Source: Anderseniella sp963700735
Lineage (GTDB): Bacteria > Pseudomonadota > Alphaproteobacteria > Rhizobiales > Aestuariivirgaceae
DNA: 64,000 nt
Direction: 5' to 3'
Assembly (NCBI GenBank): GCA_963700735.1
Contig: CAVOYR010000005.1
Coordinates: forward strand, 62,001 to 126,000
This document shows, piece after piece, positions 9,375-17,530 of this stretch (position 1 is its first letter; the number at the start of each line of letters is the position of its first letter). The notes beneath the pieces are model-generated. The model saw only the letters and a list, made by a program, of their open reading frames with translations. It had not been told where the DNA came from and ran no database searches. The translations under genes and the position numbers were made by a program.

Positions 9375-9920
9375 ATGGCATCCATGACCACAGACACCCA
9401 TGACGCCGCCGGCAAGCGCATTCGCAGCGCTGCAGACCGGCGCGAGGACATGCGCCGCGACGCCGCTGCCATCGGCATAGACGAGGCGTACATCTCGCTG
9501 CTCGTTGACACCTTCTATGGCCGCATCCGCCAGCATCAGCGCATGGGGCCGATGTTCGACGGGGTGATTGGTGACCACTGGCCCGCGCACCTGGCAAAGC
9601 TCAAGCAGTTCTGGAGTTCCGTGGCTCTTGGCACCGGCGTTTATGGCGGCAAGCCCGTTCCGGCCCACCTAAAGCTGCACGACGCCTGTCCCGGCGACTT
9701 CAAGGTCTGGCTGAATATCTTCGAGGAAACCCTGCGCGACACCGCGCCCACGCCACAGGCGGCTGCGTACTTTCTGGAGCGTGCCAACCGCATCGCCTCC
9801 AGCCTGCAGATGGCAATGTTCGGTGCCGCAATATTGCCCGGTGGGCGCACCCTGCCCGTGCGGCCTGCGGGTAGCGTATCGCGTCACACGGTGCTGGATG
9901 TGCCGGATTTCAGCCGCTGA
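9375..9920 (+). CDS. Group III truncated haemoglobin
   Basis: This protein of about 181 residues contains a globin core of about 120 residues: LLVDTFYGRIRQHQRMGPMF, followed by HWPAHLAKLKQFWSSVALG. The proximal His is expected in PVPAHLKLHD. This pattern (FYxxI, W, FWSS, H) is group III truncated haemoglobin, small haem proteins thought to act in oxygen or NO chemistry. A disordered N-terminus and a C-terminal tail of about 30 residues lie outside the core. The frame reaches back to the dinB stop at 9321, but ATGs at 9375 and 9384 are more likely starts. No strong ribosome binding site picks between them. Confidence 0.82.
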   Translation: MASMTTDTHDAAGKRIRSAADRREDMRRDAAAIGIDEAYISLLVDTFYGRIRQHQRMGPMFDGVIGDHWPAHLAKLKQFWSSVALGTGVYGGKPVPAHLKLHDACPGDFKVWLNIFEETLRDTAPTPQAAAYFLERANRIASSLQMAMFGAAILPGGRTLPVRPAGSVSRHTVLDVPDFSR

Positions 9921-9942
9921 CACCGGCTCAGGTGATTCAGAC

Positions 9943-10770
9943 CTACTTGTCGCAATCGCTGGGCTTCAGCATCTCGATGTCGGACAGCTTGGCATCCAGC
10001 ACGAAGTCGCCGTAGTTCAGCGTCATGTCGCCGGATACCCCGTTCTGGTAGAGCATCATGTTTACCTGGTAATCCGGCGTTTCCTGGTCTGGCTTTTGCG
10101 GCTTGTAGTAGGAAATCGTCACCGGCCAGCCGGTCAGCCCGTTGACGCTCTTCAGCTTCGCATCGCTGCTCGGCGTGCCGTCCTTCTGCTTGTTGCCGAT
10201 GAAGCTGATGGCGATGGCCGGGTTGGCGCCGTCGGACCCGTCATACAGCAGCGTCTCGTCGCGGCTCTTGCCGGCCATGGCTGCCTCGACCAGTTTCAAC
10301 TGGTGACCGACGGGAAATGCCACATCGTCCGGCAGGGTAAAGGCTTCGGCCTTCGGCTTGGTCATGGTGCCGGCGCCCTTGCCGTCGCGCAATTCGGCCT
10401 TCAGTTCCTTTTCTTCCTGCAGCTGCGAGTCGACATACTGGCTCTGCACGTAGCGCAGCTTGTCGTTGTCGCCCGATTCCCACATCGATGAGCGGCTGTC
10501 GAGCACGCGTGACTTGCCGCCGGTCAGGAAGAACTGGTTCATCATGCGGAAGTTGATCGTCCAGCCCTCGCAGCCCGACCCGAGAAACTCGATCACCATG
10601 CGGCCTTGCGCGCCGTCGATGCCGGTGCGTTCCTCGGCCGATTTCAGGGAAATATCATAGACCGCCCGGTGCGATGCCAGCGCCGCACCTGCTGCGACTG
10701 CCGGCTGCGCAGCGAACGTTGCCAGTGCGGACACAAGGCCAATTCCGGCGAGGCGCAATGTGATGGTCAA
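9943..10770 (-). CDS. eipB: EipB-like periplasmic envelope protein (DUF1849)
   Basis: This 275-residue protein has a cleavable signal peptide (hydrophobic residues 5-26, likely cleavage after AVA). The mature part begins ASHRAVYDISLKSA, characteristic of DUF1849/EipB. EipB is a periplasmic beta-spiral protein that maintains envelope integrity in Brucella. Two Cys residues, one in GSGCEGWTINF and one in the C-terminal PSDCDK, fit the family's conserved disulfide. The gene stands alone, convergent with the truncated haemoglobin gene. Family identity is strong; the role in this organism is inferred. Confidence 0.88.
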   Translation of the reverse strand: MTITLRLAGIGLVSALATFAAQPAVAAGAALASHRAVYDISLKSAEERTGIDGAQGRMVIEFLGSGCEGWTINFRMMNQFFLTGGKSRVLDSRSSMWESGDNDKLRYVQSQYVDSQLQEEKELKAELRDGKGAGTMTKPKAEAFTLPDDVAFPVGHQLKLVEAAMAGKSRDETLLYDGSDGANPAIAISFIGNKQKDGTPSSDAKLKSVNGLTGWPVTISYYKPQKPDQETPDYQVNMMLYQNGVSGDMTLNYGDFVLDAKLSDIEMLKPSDCDK

Positions 10771-10830
10771 GCTGTCAATCTCCCTGTGAAGAACCCGGAG
10801 CCAGCATGTTTCACATGTTTCGCCCCGTTG

Positions 10831-11787
10831 TCACGTTACCAAGTTCTTTGGTTGACCCTCGAAAAAGGCATTTACATGGTCAACGGTCTGACGCCAGCAT
10901 TCGGTCTGCGCTTCAAGGCTCGCCCACGCCACGTGCGGGGTGATGATGACGTTGGGACGGTCCATGACCTTGAGCAGCGGCTGGTCCGGTGCCGGCGGCT
11001 CCTTGGTCAGCACATCGAAGCCGATGCCGGCGATCAGTCCTTCATCCAGCGCCGTCACGATGTCCGCCTCGTTGACCAGCCCACCCCGCGACGTGTTGAT
11101 GAGGAAGGGCTTCTTCTTCATCTTGCGGAACTCGGGCATGGCAATCATGTTGCGCGTGGCGTCCATCAGCGGGCAGTGCAGCGTGATGATGTCCGACCGT
11201 TCCAGCACCTCGTCGAACGGCGTATAAAGCGGCCCCAGCCCCGACACACCCTTGTGCGCGGCGAACAGCGGCTTCATGCCGAACGCGCGGGCAATATCCG
11301 CCACGCCCTGTCCCAGGTTGCCTTCGCCGAATATGCCCAGGGTCGAACCGGCGAGGTCCTTGATCGGATGGGTATGGAAACAGAACTGGCCGGACTTCTG
11401 CCACATGCCGTTCGCAACGTCCTGCTGGTAGCCAACAATGCCACGGCGCAGTGCGAAGATCAGCCCGAAGGTGTGCTCCGGCACCGTGTGCGTTGCGTAA
11501 CCGCGCACGTTCGATACCGCCACCCCATGATCACGGCAGGCCGGCACGTCGATCACGTCAAATCCGGTCGCTGCCACAGACACCATCTTCAGGTCCGGCA
11601 ACTGCTGCAGGCTCTCGCGCCGGATCGGCACCTTGTTGGTAATGGCAATGGTTGCGCCTTGCAGCCGCTCGACGATCTTGTCGGCGGGGGTGTTGTCGTA
11701 CTCGACCCAATCGTGCTGTTTCGCCGGCCGGATGAGATCAACCTCAGGCGCAAACGTTCCCCGGTCCAGAAACACGATCTTGGTCAT
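10831..11787 (-). CDS. NAD(P)-dependent D-2-hydroxyacid dehydrogenase
   Basis: This 318-residue enzyme of the glycerate/phosphoglycerate dehydrogenase superfamily oxidises or forms D-2-hydroxy acids. The Rossmann loop GIFGEGNLGQGVA is visible, as are the catalytic Arg in NTSRGGLVNE, the Glu in DVLTKEPP and the His-Trp pair in TPHVAWAS. It resembles hydroxypyruvate/glycerate dehydrogenases more than SerA, having no ACT domain. The frame is open to 11946. The ATG at 11787 has AGGAG seven bases upstream and gives the normal start MTKIVFLDRG. It is divergent from the RidA gene across about 210 bases. Confidence 0.88.
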   Translation of the reverse strand: MTKIVFLDRGTFAPEVDLIRPAKQHDWVEYDNTPADKIVERLQGATIAITNKVPIRRESLQQLPDLKMVSVAATGFDVIDVPACRDHGVAVSNVRGYATHTVPEHTFGLIFALRRGIVGYQQDVANGMWQKSGQFCFHTHPIKDLAGSTLGIFGEGNLGQGVADIARAFGMKPLFAAHKGVSGLGPLYTPFDEVLERSDIITLHCPLMDATRNMIAMPEFRKMKKKPFLINTSRGGLVNEADIVTALDEGLIAGIGFDVLTKEPPAPDQPLLKVMDRPNVIITPHVAWASLEAQTECWRQTVDHVNAFFEGQPKNLVT

Positions 11788-11995
11788 GGCGGCTCCTACC
11801 CTCATGTGATTTTGTTGATTGGCCACGCTTAGCGCGCCTGTGCCATCGCTGCAACTGTGGTGAAACGCCTCTCCACGATGCGGAACCACGGCGGCGCATG
11901 TCTGCCACCTCGATGGCGGGGGTGGACGCCCGTGCCCAAGCCGCACTAGATTGCGGCCACATCAATTCACCCGCAGTTTCAAGGAATACATACAC

Positions 11996-12460
11996 ATGGG
12001 TCAGATCGACAAGCGCCTGGCAGAACTCGGCATCGAAATTCCAACACCGGCCGCACCGGTTGCCAATTATGTCGGCTTTGTCCGCACCGGAAACCTGGTC
12101 TTCACCGCAGGCCAGGTGCCGCTGAAGGACGGCGAGTTTCTCTACAAGGGCATCGTGCCGGACCAGTGCTCGGAAGAAGACGCCGTGAAGGCTGCGCGCC
12201 TGTGCGCCATCAACATCATCGCCCAGCTCAAGCAGGCCTGTGACGGCGATCTCGACCGGGTCAAGCGCATCGTGAAGCTCGTCGGCTTCGTCAATGGCGC
12301 ACCCGGCTTTGGCGGCCAGCCCGGCATCATCAATGGCGCATCCGACCTGATGGTCAGCGTGTTTGGCGACAAGGGCAAGCATGCCCGCTCAGCCGTTGGC
12401 GCGGGCTCGCTGCCGCTCAACCTGTCGGTTGAAATCGAAGCTGTCGCCGAGATCGAGTAG
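11996..12460 (+). CDS. RidA/YjgF/Rid-family protein
   Basis: This 154-residue protein belongs to the Rid superfamily, whose best-known members hydrolyse reactive enamine/imine intermediates. NYVGFVRTGNLVFTAGQVP and the C-terminal ARSAVGAGSLPLNLSVEIEAVAEIE are family landmarks. The Arg preceding SAVGAGSLP matches the catalytic Arg of RidA. It is longer than classical RidA (about 130) and resembles the YjgF-like subgroup with a Gly/Pro-rich insert (GAPGFGGQPGIING). AAGGAA lies about ten bases before the ATG. A second, shorter Rid protein is encoded at 51.6-52.0 kb. The GDPD gene follows after 29 bases. Confidence 0.88.
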   Translation: MGQIDKRLAELGIEIPTPAAPVANYVGFVRTGNLVFTAGQVPLKDGEFLYKGIVPDQCSEEDAVKAARLCAINIIAQLKQACDGDLDRVKRIVKLVGFVNGAPGFGGQPGIINGASDLMVSVFGDKGKHARSAVGAGSLPLNLSVEIEAVAEIE

Positions 12461-12489
12461 TCAGCACCAGCTTAACAGCGATCACGCCC

Positions 12490-13254
12490 GTGTGGCGCCC
12501 CCACAACCCGCAGTTGGACTGGCTCACCGCCAGTCCGATTGCCCATCGCGGGCTGCATGACAAGGCCAATGGCTGCGAGGAAAACTCGCTTGAAGCGTTT
12601 GCGGCGGCCATTACCCACGGCTTTGCCATCGAGTGCGACCTGCAACTGTCGGCAGATGGCGAAGCGATGGTATTTCATGACCACACTCTGGACCGGCTGA
12701 CGGCAGAGACCGGCCCCATCATCGCGCGCACGGCGGCAGACCTGCAGCAGATGGCCTATGCCAACGGGCGCGGTACCATCCCCACCCTGTCGCAACTGCT
12801 CGACCTGACCGATGGCGATGCAGGCCTCGTGCTCGAACTGAAGAGCCGCTTCGACGGCGACATCCGCCTGGCGGCGCGGGTTTCCGAGCTTCTGGCAGGC
12901 TACGCCGGGCCGGTGGCCGTGATGTCGTTCGACCCCGTCCCGATCGCGTGGCTGGCGGACAACGCCCCGCAAATCAGCCGTGGCATCGTGGCCGATGGCG
13001 CAACCGACCCCGAGTATGACGAGTTGCCATTGCCGGTGCGGCTGGACATGCGGCACTTCACCCACATTGCCAAAACCCGGCCCGACTTCCTGTCGCTGTG
13101 GCACGAGTGGCTGCCGTGCCCGCCTTCGCGCGCAGCCCGGCGCACCGGGTTGCCTATAATTACGTGGACGATCCGTAACAACCTTCAGGCGTCCGAGGCG
13201 TTAAGATGGTGCGACCAGATCACTTTTGAAGGCTATCGTCCCGGCCAGTCATGA
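12490..13254 (+). CDS. ugpQ: Glycerophosphodiester phosphodiesterase
   Basis: This 254-residue TIM-barrel enzyme cleaves glycerophosphodiesters to glycerol-3-phosphate and an alcohol. The signature residues are all present: the catalytic His-Arg in IAHRGLHD (residues 18-25), ENSLEAF, the metal ligands in ECDLQLS, and the second His in FHDHTLDRLT. It ends close to the barrel with no extra domain and has no signal peptide, so it is probably cytosolic. It starts with GTG, the first in-frame start after the RidA gene. Its TGA overlaps the next ATG. Confidence 0.88.
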   Translation: MWRPHNPQLDWLTASPIAHRGLHDKANGCEENSLEAFAAAITHGFAIECDLQLSADGEAMVFHDHTLDRLTAETGPIIARTAADLQQMAYANGRGTIPTLSQLLDLTDGDAGLVLELKSRFDGDIRLAARVSELLAGYAGPVAVMSFDPVPIAWLADNAPQISRGIVADGATDPEYDELPLPVRLDMRHFTHIAKTRPDFLSLWHEWLPCPPSRAARRTGLPIITWTIRNNLQASEALRWCDQITFEGYRPGQS

Positions 13255-14450
13255 CAGTTCCCCCGGCCAGTCAGTTCGTTGTGGAAGTGCACCAGTCGCT
13301 GTCGGCAATTCCGGCAGACGTGTGGGATGCCTGCGCCAATCCGCCGTCGCGGGCCTACAACCCCTTCGTCTCGCATGCCTTCCTGCACGCGATGGAGCAA
13401 TCAGGCTCTGCCGTTGCCGAAACCGGCTGGCTTGGCCAGCACCTGCAGTTGCACGGCGAAGCAGGCGAAACGCTGGCCGTTATGCCCTGCTACCTGAAGA
13501 ACCACAGCCAGGGCGAATACGTGTTCGACTATGGCTGGGCAGACGCCATTCACCGCGCCGGCGGCAGCTATTACCCGAAACTCCAGGTCTCGATCCCGTT
13601 CACGCCCGCCTCCGGTCCGCGCGTGCTGAGCGCCCGTGGCGACGGCATATCCACAATTCGCAGCGCCATGGCCGGTGCCGTGCAGCAATTGTGCAGCAGG
13701 CTTGGTGCCTCCTCGGTACACATGACGTTCCTGCACGAAGACGAGTACGACGACTTCGGCGAACAGGGCTGGTTGCAGCGCAACGACACCCAGTTTCACT
13801 GGCACAATGCCGGATTTTCCTCTTTCGATCAGTTTCTTGGCGAGCTTTCTTCACGCAAGCGCAAGAACATCCGCAAGGAGCGTGAAGCCGTCCACGGCTC
13901 AGGCCTGGAAGTTGTGCGGCTCACCGGTCCCGACATCACCGAAGAGCACTGGAACGCCTTTTTCCACTTCTACATGGATACCGGCAGCCGCAAGTGGGGC
14001 ACGCCCTACCTGACCCGTGAGTTCTTCTCGGCTGTTGGCTCAGCAATGCCGGAAGACATCCTGCTGGTGATGGTGCGCAACAATGGCCGCTGGATCGCCG
14101 GTGCGATCAACTTCATCGGCGGCGATACGCTCTATGGGCGCAACTGGGGTTGCATTGAATATCACGACTGCCTGCACTTTGAGGTCTGTTACTACCAGGC
14201 CATCGACTTTGCCATTGAGCGTGGGCTGAAGACCGTCGAGGCCGGCGCGCAAGGCACCCACAAGCTGGCGCGCGGCTACCTGCCGGTGAAGACCCGCTCG
14301 GTCCACTACATCCGCGAACCCCGGTTACACGCTGCCGTGGCCGACTACCTCGAACATGAACGCCGCGCCGTCGACCGCGACAATCGCAGCCTCAGTGAGC
14401 ATTCGCCGTTCCGCAAGGCGGCCGAGCGCGACATGGCGGGGGACTTTTAG
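13251..14450 (+). CDS. FemAB/GNAT-like protein (DUF482, PF04339 family)
   Basis: This 399-residue protein has the double GNAT fold layout of the so-called peptidoglycan biosynthesis family PF04339. Landmarks are NPFVSHAFLHAMEQSGS, YVFDYGWADA, SRKRKNIRKERE, GSRKWGTPYLTREFF and RNWGCIEYHDCLHFEVCYY. An acyl or aminoacyl transferase role is inferred from the fold; the substrate is not known. It overlaps the glycerophosphodiesterase stop by ATGA and so is translationally coupled to it. In alphaproteobacteria this family is often close to GDPD and HIT genes. Here an AT-richer gene separates it from the HIT gene. Confidence 0.82.
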   Translation: MTVPPASQFVVEVHQSLSAIPADVWDACANPPSRAYNPFVSHAFLHAMEQSGSAVAETGWLGQHLQLHGEAGETLAVMPCYLKNHSQGEYVFDYGWADAIHRAGGSYYPKLQVSIPFTPASGPRVLSARGDGISTIRSAMAGAVQQLCSRLGASSVHMTFLHEDEYDDFGEQGWLQRNDTQFHWHNAGFSSFDQFLGELSSRKRKNIRKEREAVHGSGLEVVRLTGPDITEEHWNAFFHFYMDTGSRKWGTPYLTREFFSAVGSAMPEDILLVMVRNNGRWIAGAINFIGGDTLYGRNWGCIEYHDCLHFEVCYYQAIDFAIERGLKTVEAGAQGTHKLARGYLPVKTRSVHYIREPRLHAAVADYLEHERRAVDRDNRSLSEHSPFRKAAERDMAGDF

Positions 14451-14504
14451 CGGAAGGGTTCAGCCAATCTTCACCGCTTGCCTGCATCGTTGACAGCTCA
14501 ACTG

Positions 14505-15779
14505 ATGCTGGAGACCAGATTGGCAGATCACCCGAAACCCACCGAAGCCGAGAAGCGCGGACTGTTTGAGGTTTTAGTTTGCGTGGGCGGTGGCTTTTTT
14601 ATAGCATCCTTGGCGGGCTACATTATCTTTGGCATCACTGCTAGCACCCTGGCACCACTAAGCTGGGCTGCGTTCTTCTTCATTGATATGGCAAGAGGCT
14701 TCATCTTCTTTTGCTGGCTAGCTGTCGTTGCTCTTGCCAACCGCAAAAACATCCCAATGTGGTTTGGCACCGCGCTTTTTGCCCTCATCGTCGCTATCGC
14801 GCTCCAAATTCAACACAGCAACAAGCACAAAGCTGGTCTATCGCTCGCGCTGGATCGCTCAATTGTAAATCCAGTAGGAAAAATTCCGTTGCTCTTCATG
14901 GCGGATGGGCCTTGGGCTGCAAAGGGCGCTGGCGAGATATTGGCGAACGGACAAGCCTCACGCGTGGCGTTGTTACAAAGACAGGATGTGCGCACACCTC
15001 AAGGCGGCGCCCTTGTTGAACACAAGTGGGTTCGCACAGACTATGAACTGGTTGAAGCCCGTAAGTGTGAATTGAGTTTTGACGCCAACCGCGGCTTTGC
15101 ATCTGGGAATTTAGATTACGCTAACACCACCCTTGCGTCTTTCGGTGTCTTTGATCGCTGCATTGCCCGGACAAAGGTAACAGTAGCCCAAAACTACAAG
15201 TATTTGCTGGAACCCGGAATTCTGTTCCGAAAAGTGCTGGATGATCGGGTTTTTCCAGAAAAGGTTTTCAGCAACCCAAAGATTGGTGCGTTCGACGGTT
15301 ACGCTGCATACGTTGTCAAGCACCATAGCGTCGGCCGCGAAATTGCCAGATGGGAATATGCCCGGACCTACAACCCGAGCAAGACCTATGGGACCCCGTT
15401 AAGCCGTCATTCATTCATGGAGGCATTGACACGACTAGATAATGAATCGTCTGGGATGCTTATCAGAAGAACTCCCAGAGCAGCATGTGAGTACATTACA
15501 GCCACGGTACTCAAAGTTCCTGTACGCCCCGACGGTGCCAGCCAGTATCTCTATATGATGACCACAACGTCATCGATGGAATTGAACGTTAACGGCAAAC
15601 CATACTTGGCAAGACGCTTCCTGCAGGACTTGATCGATGGTCCAACAATCGCTTCCTGCGAAAAGACCCAACGCGCAGTATGCAGCCAACGCTTCATAGA
15701 TTCCGATATCGCACTACAGAAGTGCAATGAACTTTTCGATGTTAGGCTCGCTTACTGGCGCAAGTTGGTTTCGCAATGA
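14505..15779 (+). CDS. Unknown membrane protein, AT-richer than its neighbours
   Basis: I do not recognise this protein of about 424 residues. Three hydrophobic segments lie near the N-terminus (about residues 22-45, 48-80 and 85-103). A soluble domain of about 300 residues with several Cys follows, so it is probably an inner-membrane protein with a periplasmic or cytosolic C-terminal domain. Base composition and codon use are visibly less GC-rich than the genes on both sides, which suggests recent acquisition. The frame opens at a TTG at 14478. The ATG at 14505 is chosen, but a TTG at 14520 has GGAG six bases before it and may be the true start. Confidence 0.6.
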   Translation: MLETRLADHPKPTEAEKRGLFEVLVCVGGGFFIASLAGYIIFGITASTLAPLSWAAFFFIDMARGFIFFCWLAVVALANRKNIPMWFGTALFALIVAIALQIQHSNKHKAGLSLALDRSIVNPVGKIPLLFMADGPWAAKGAGEILANGQASRVALLQRQDVRTPQGGALVEHKWVRTDYELVEARKCELSFDANRGFASGNLDYANTTLASFGVFDRCIARTKVTVAQNYKYLLEPGILFRKVLDDRVFPEKVFSNPKIGAFDGYAAYVVKHHSVGREIARWEYARTYNPSKTYGTPLSRHSFMEALTRLDNESSGMLIRRTPRAACEYITATVLKVPVRPDGASQYLYMMTTTSSMELNVNGKPYLARRFLQDLIDGPTIASCEKTQRAVCSQRFIDSDIALQKCNELFDVRLAYWRKLVSQ

Positions 15780-15871
15780 CAGGTCGAAGGTACTCCGTTC
15801 TTTCTGGGGTTGGCGCCTCATTCTCCATGCGGTACTCAAGGTTGCAGAGTTCCAAATCCACGAGACACCCC

Positions 15872-16294
15872 ATGACCAACTACGACGACCAGAACGTGTT
15901 CGCCAAGATCCTGCGCGGTGACCTGCCCGCCCACAAGATCTACGAGGACGGCAAGACGATCGCCATCATGGACATCATGCCGCGTGCCGACGGGCACGCG
16001 CTGGTGATCCCCAAGGCGGCCTCGCGCAACATCTTCGACATTGCCCCTGACGACCTGGCTGCAGTTTACGCAACCGTGCAGAAGCTGGCCCGTGCGGCGG
16101 GCGATGCGTTCGGGGCCGAGGGCGTGACCATCCAGCAGTTCAACGAAAGTGCCGGCGGACAGGTGGTGTTCCACACCCACGTGCACGTCATACCGCGCCA
16201 CGAGACCGTGAAACTGCGCCCGCACACCGGCGAGATGGCCGACCAGGACGACCTCAAGGCGTGGGCCGAAAAGTGGCGCGCCGCGCTAGCCTAG
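15872..16294 (+). CDS. HIT-family nucleotide hydrolase
   Basis: This 140-residue protein of the histidine-triad superfamily (HinT branch) hydrolyses nucleoside phosphoramidates or related nucleotides. The triad is FHTHVHVIPRH near residues 98-108, and the N-terminal FAKILRGDLPAHKIYED is typical. The frame reads back to 15776, where an ATG overlaps the unknown gene's stop. That 32-residue extension (MTGRRYSVLS...) has no family counterpart, so the ATG at 15872 is chosen. It converges with azlD and the two genes overlap by nine bases. Confidence 0.9.
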   Translation: MTNYDDQNVFAKILRGDLPAHKIYEDGKTIAIMDIMPRADGHALVIPKAASRNIFDIAPDDLAAVYATVQKLARAAGDAFGAEGVTIQQFNESAGGQVVFHTHVHVIPRHETVKLRPHTGEMADQDDLKAWAEKWRAALA

Positions 16295-16621
16295 GGTCAG
16301 CGCCAGCACGGCCAGCGCGATAACGGTGGCGAATGTGGCCGCCTGCGTGGCGCGCGAGAACGCCATGAACACCGCGATGCCAACGGCCACCGCGCCCAGC
16401 CGCGACACCAGGCTGATATCGGCCAGCACGCCCGACGGTGCCACCACGATGCGCATCACAAGGGCCGCCACCAGCGCCGTGGAAACCGCCCTCACCCACA
16501 GCAGAAGGTCGCTTTCGGGGTTGATGCGGGCCACCGCCACGACGCCCAGCCAGCGCCACAGGTAGGTAGCCAACAGGCCAGCCGGCACCATGCAGGCGAT
16601 GATCCATTGCGCCTCACTCAT
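16286..16621 (-). CDS. azlD: AzlD-family branched-chain amino acid exporter small subunit
   Basis: This 111-residue hydrophobic protein has about four membrane segments and belongs to AzlD, the small partner of AzlC in branched-chain amino acid efflux. Landmarks are IIACMVPAGLLATYLWRW and SRLGAVAVGIAVFMAFSRAT. The ATG at 16621 follows AAGGG by nine bases; an upstream GTG at 16630 is less likely. It overlaps the end of azlC by eight bases, so translation is coupled. Confidence 0.85.
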   Translation of the reverse strand: MSEAQWIIACMVPAGLLATYLWRWLGVVAVARINPESDLLLWVRAVSTALVAALVMRIVVAPSGVLADISLVSRLGAVAVGIAVFMAFSRATQAATFATVIALAVLALTLG

Positions 16622-17384
16622 GCGGATCACCCTTGTCGATCAACCCGCGCCGGCGCGGCCGGAACAGCAGGAACGCCAGCGTGCCACCGCCTACACCGGC
16701 AATCAGCAAGTCGAAGTCCGGGGCCAGCCATCGCACCAGCGGCAACAGCGCTGCACCGATGACGATGGCCGCCCAGTCGAACCGCCAGCGCGCGCTTGCC
16801 ATCAAGGACAACAGGAAGAAGGCTGGCGTGAAGAACACCATGGCGGCCGTCAGCACCGGCGGCAGCAGGTCGGATACGTAGTAGCCCAGCGGCACCACAA
16901 CCACCATCAGGCTCATCAGCGTGGCACCCAGCCCGTTCAGCCACGGCAGGTGCTGCGGCTTCGGCAGATCGTCGAGGTGCGTCACCGACAGTACCCAGAT
17001 GGTCACCGCGGTGAAGTAGGCGAGCAGGTATTCCGGCCAGCGTGGCGCACCCGGAATGCGCACCTGCGCCAGCACCCCGATCACCATCGGCAACAACCGG
17101 ACCGCCGTGAGCGAGACAGCCGCGGCGATGATCACCAGTGCCAGCCCCGCCTGCCACATGGTCACGAACAGCACCTGCCCCGGCAGCGCCCAGATCAGCG
17201 GAATGGTCGCCACACCTGCAAGCAGCGGAAACCCGGTGTCGTTGATCAGGGCGCCAAAGCCAATGAAGGAGCACGCCATCACCAGCCCGGGAAGTGACAG
17301 CGCTGCCCGTATGCCACCGCGCATGCCGGACCAGTCGTAGCCCGGCACGGCGGCGTCACTTGCGGCTGGTGAGCGATCCTGCAT
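16614..17384 (-). CDS. azlC: AzlC-family branched-chain amino acid exporter large subunit
   Basis: This 256-residue inner-membrane permease of the AzlC family forms an efflux system for branched-chain amino acids with AzlD (BrnFE/YgaZH type). The N-terminal region GGIRAALSLPGLVMACSFIGFGAL is typical, and WALPGQVLFVTMW and LTAVRLLPMVIG follow. About seven or eight hydrophobic segments can be counted. It is the first gene of a two-gene operon. The hairpin ending clpA lies between it and clpA. Confidence 0.88.
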   Translation of the reverse strand: MQDRSPAASDAAVPGYDWSGMRGGIRAALSLPGLVMACSFIGFGALINDTGFPLLAGVATIPLIWALPGQVLFVTMWQAGLALVIIAAAVSLTAVRLLPMVIGVLAQVRIPGAPRWPEYLLAYFTAVTIWVLSVTHLDDLPKPQHLPWLNGLGATLMSLMVVVVPLGYYVSDLLPPVLTAAMVFFTPAFFLLSLMASARWRFDWAAIVIGAALLPLVRWLAPDFDLLIAGVGGGTLAFLLFRPRRRGLIDKGDPHE

Positions 17385-17468
17385 GACCAGCGTGGTACGG
17401 AGAGTTCGGCCTCATTGGCAAGCCCGCCTGCCGCATGGCGCCCATGCAAACATGCACCATTCACGCGA

Positions 17469-17500
17469 AAGGGCCGGACACCACAAAGTGCCCGGCCCTT
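17469..17500 (-). terminator. Hairpin downstream of clpA
   Basis: AAGGGCCGG (17469-17477) and CCGGCCCTT (17492-17500) form a nine-base-pair stem with a 14-base loop, 31 bases past the clpA stop. There is no T tract on the minus strand, so it may be a weak terminator or a 3'-end stabilising structure. Confidence 0.5.
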
Positions 17501-17530
17501 GCATGATCGTCCACCAATGGCGACAAACGC

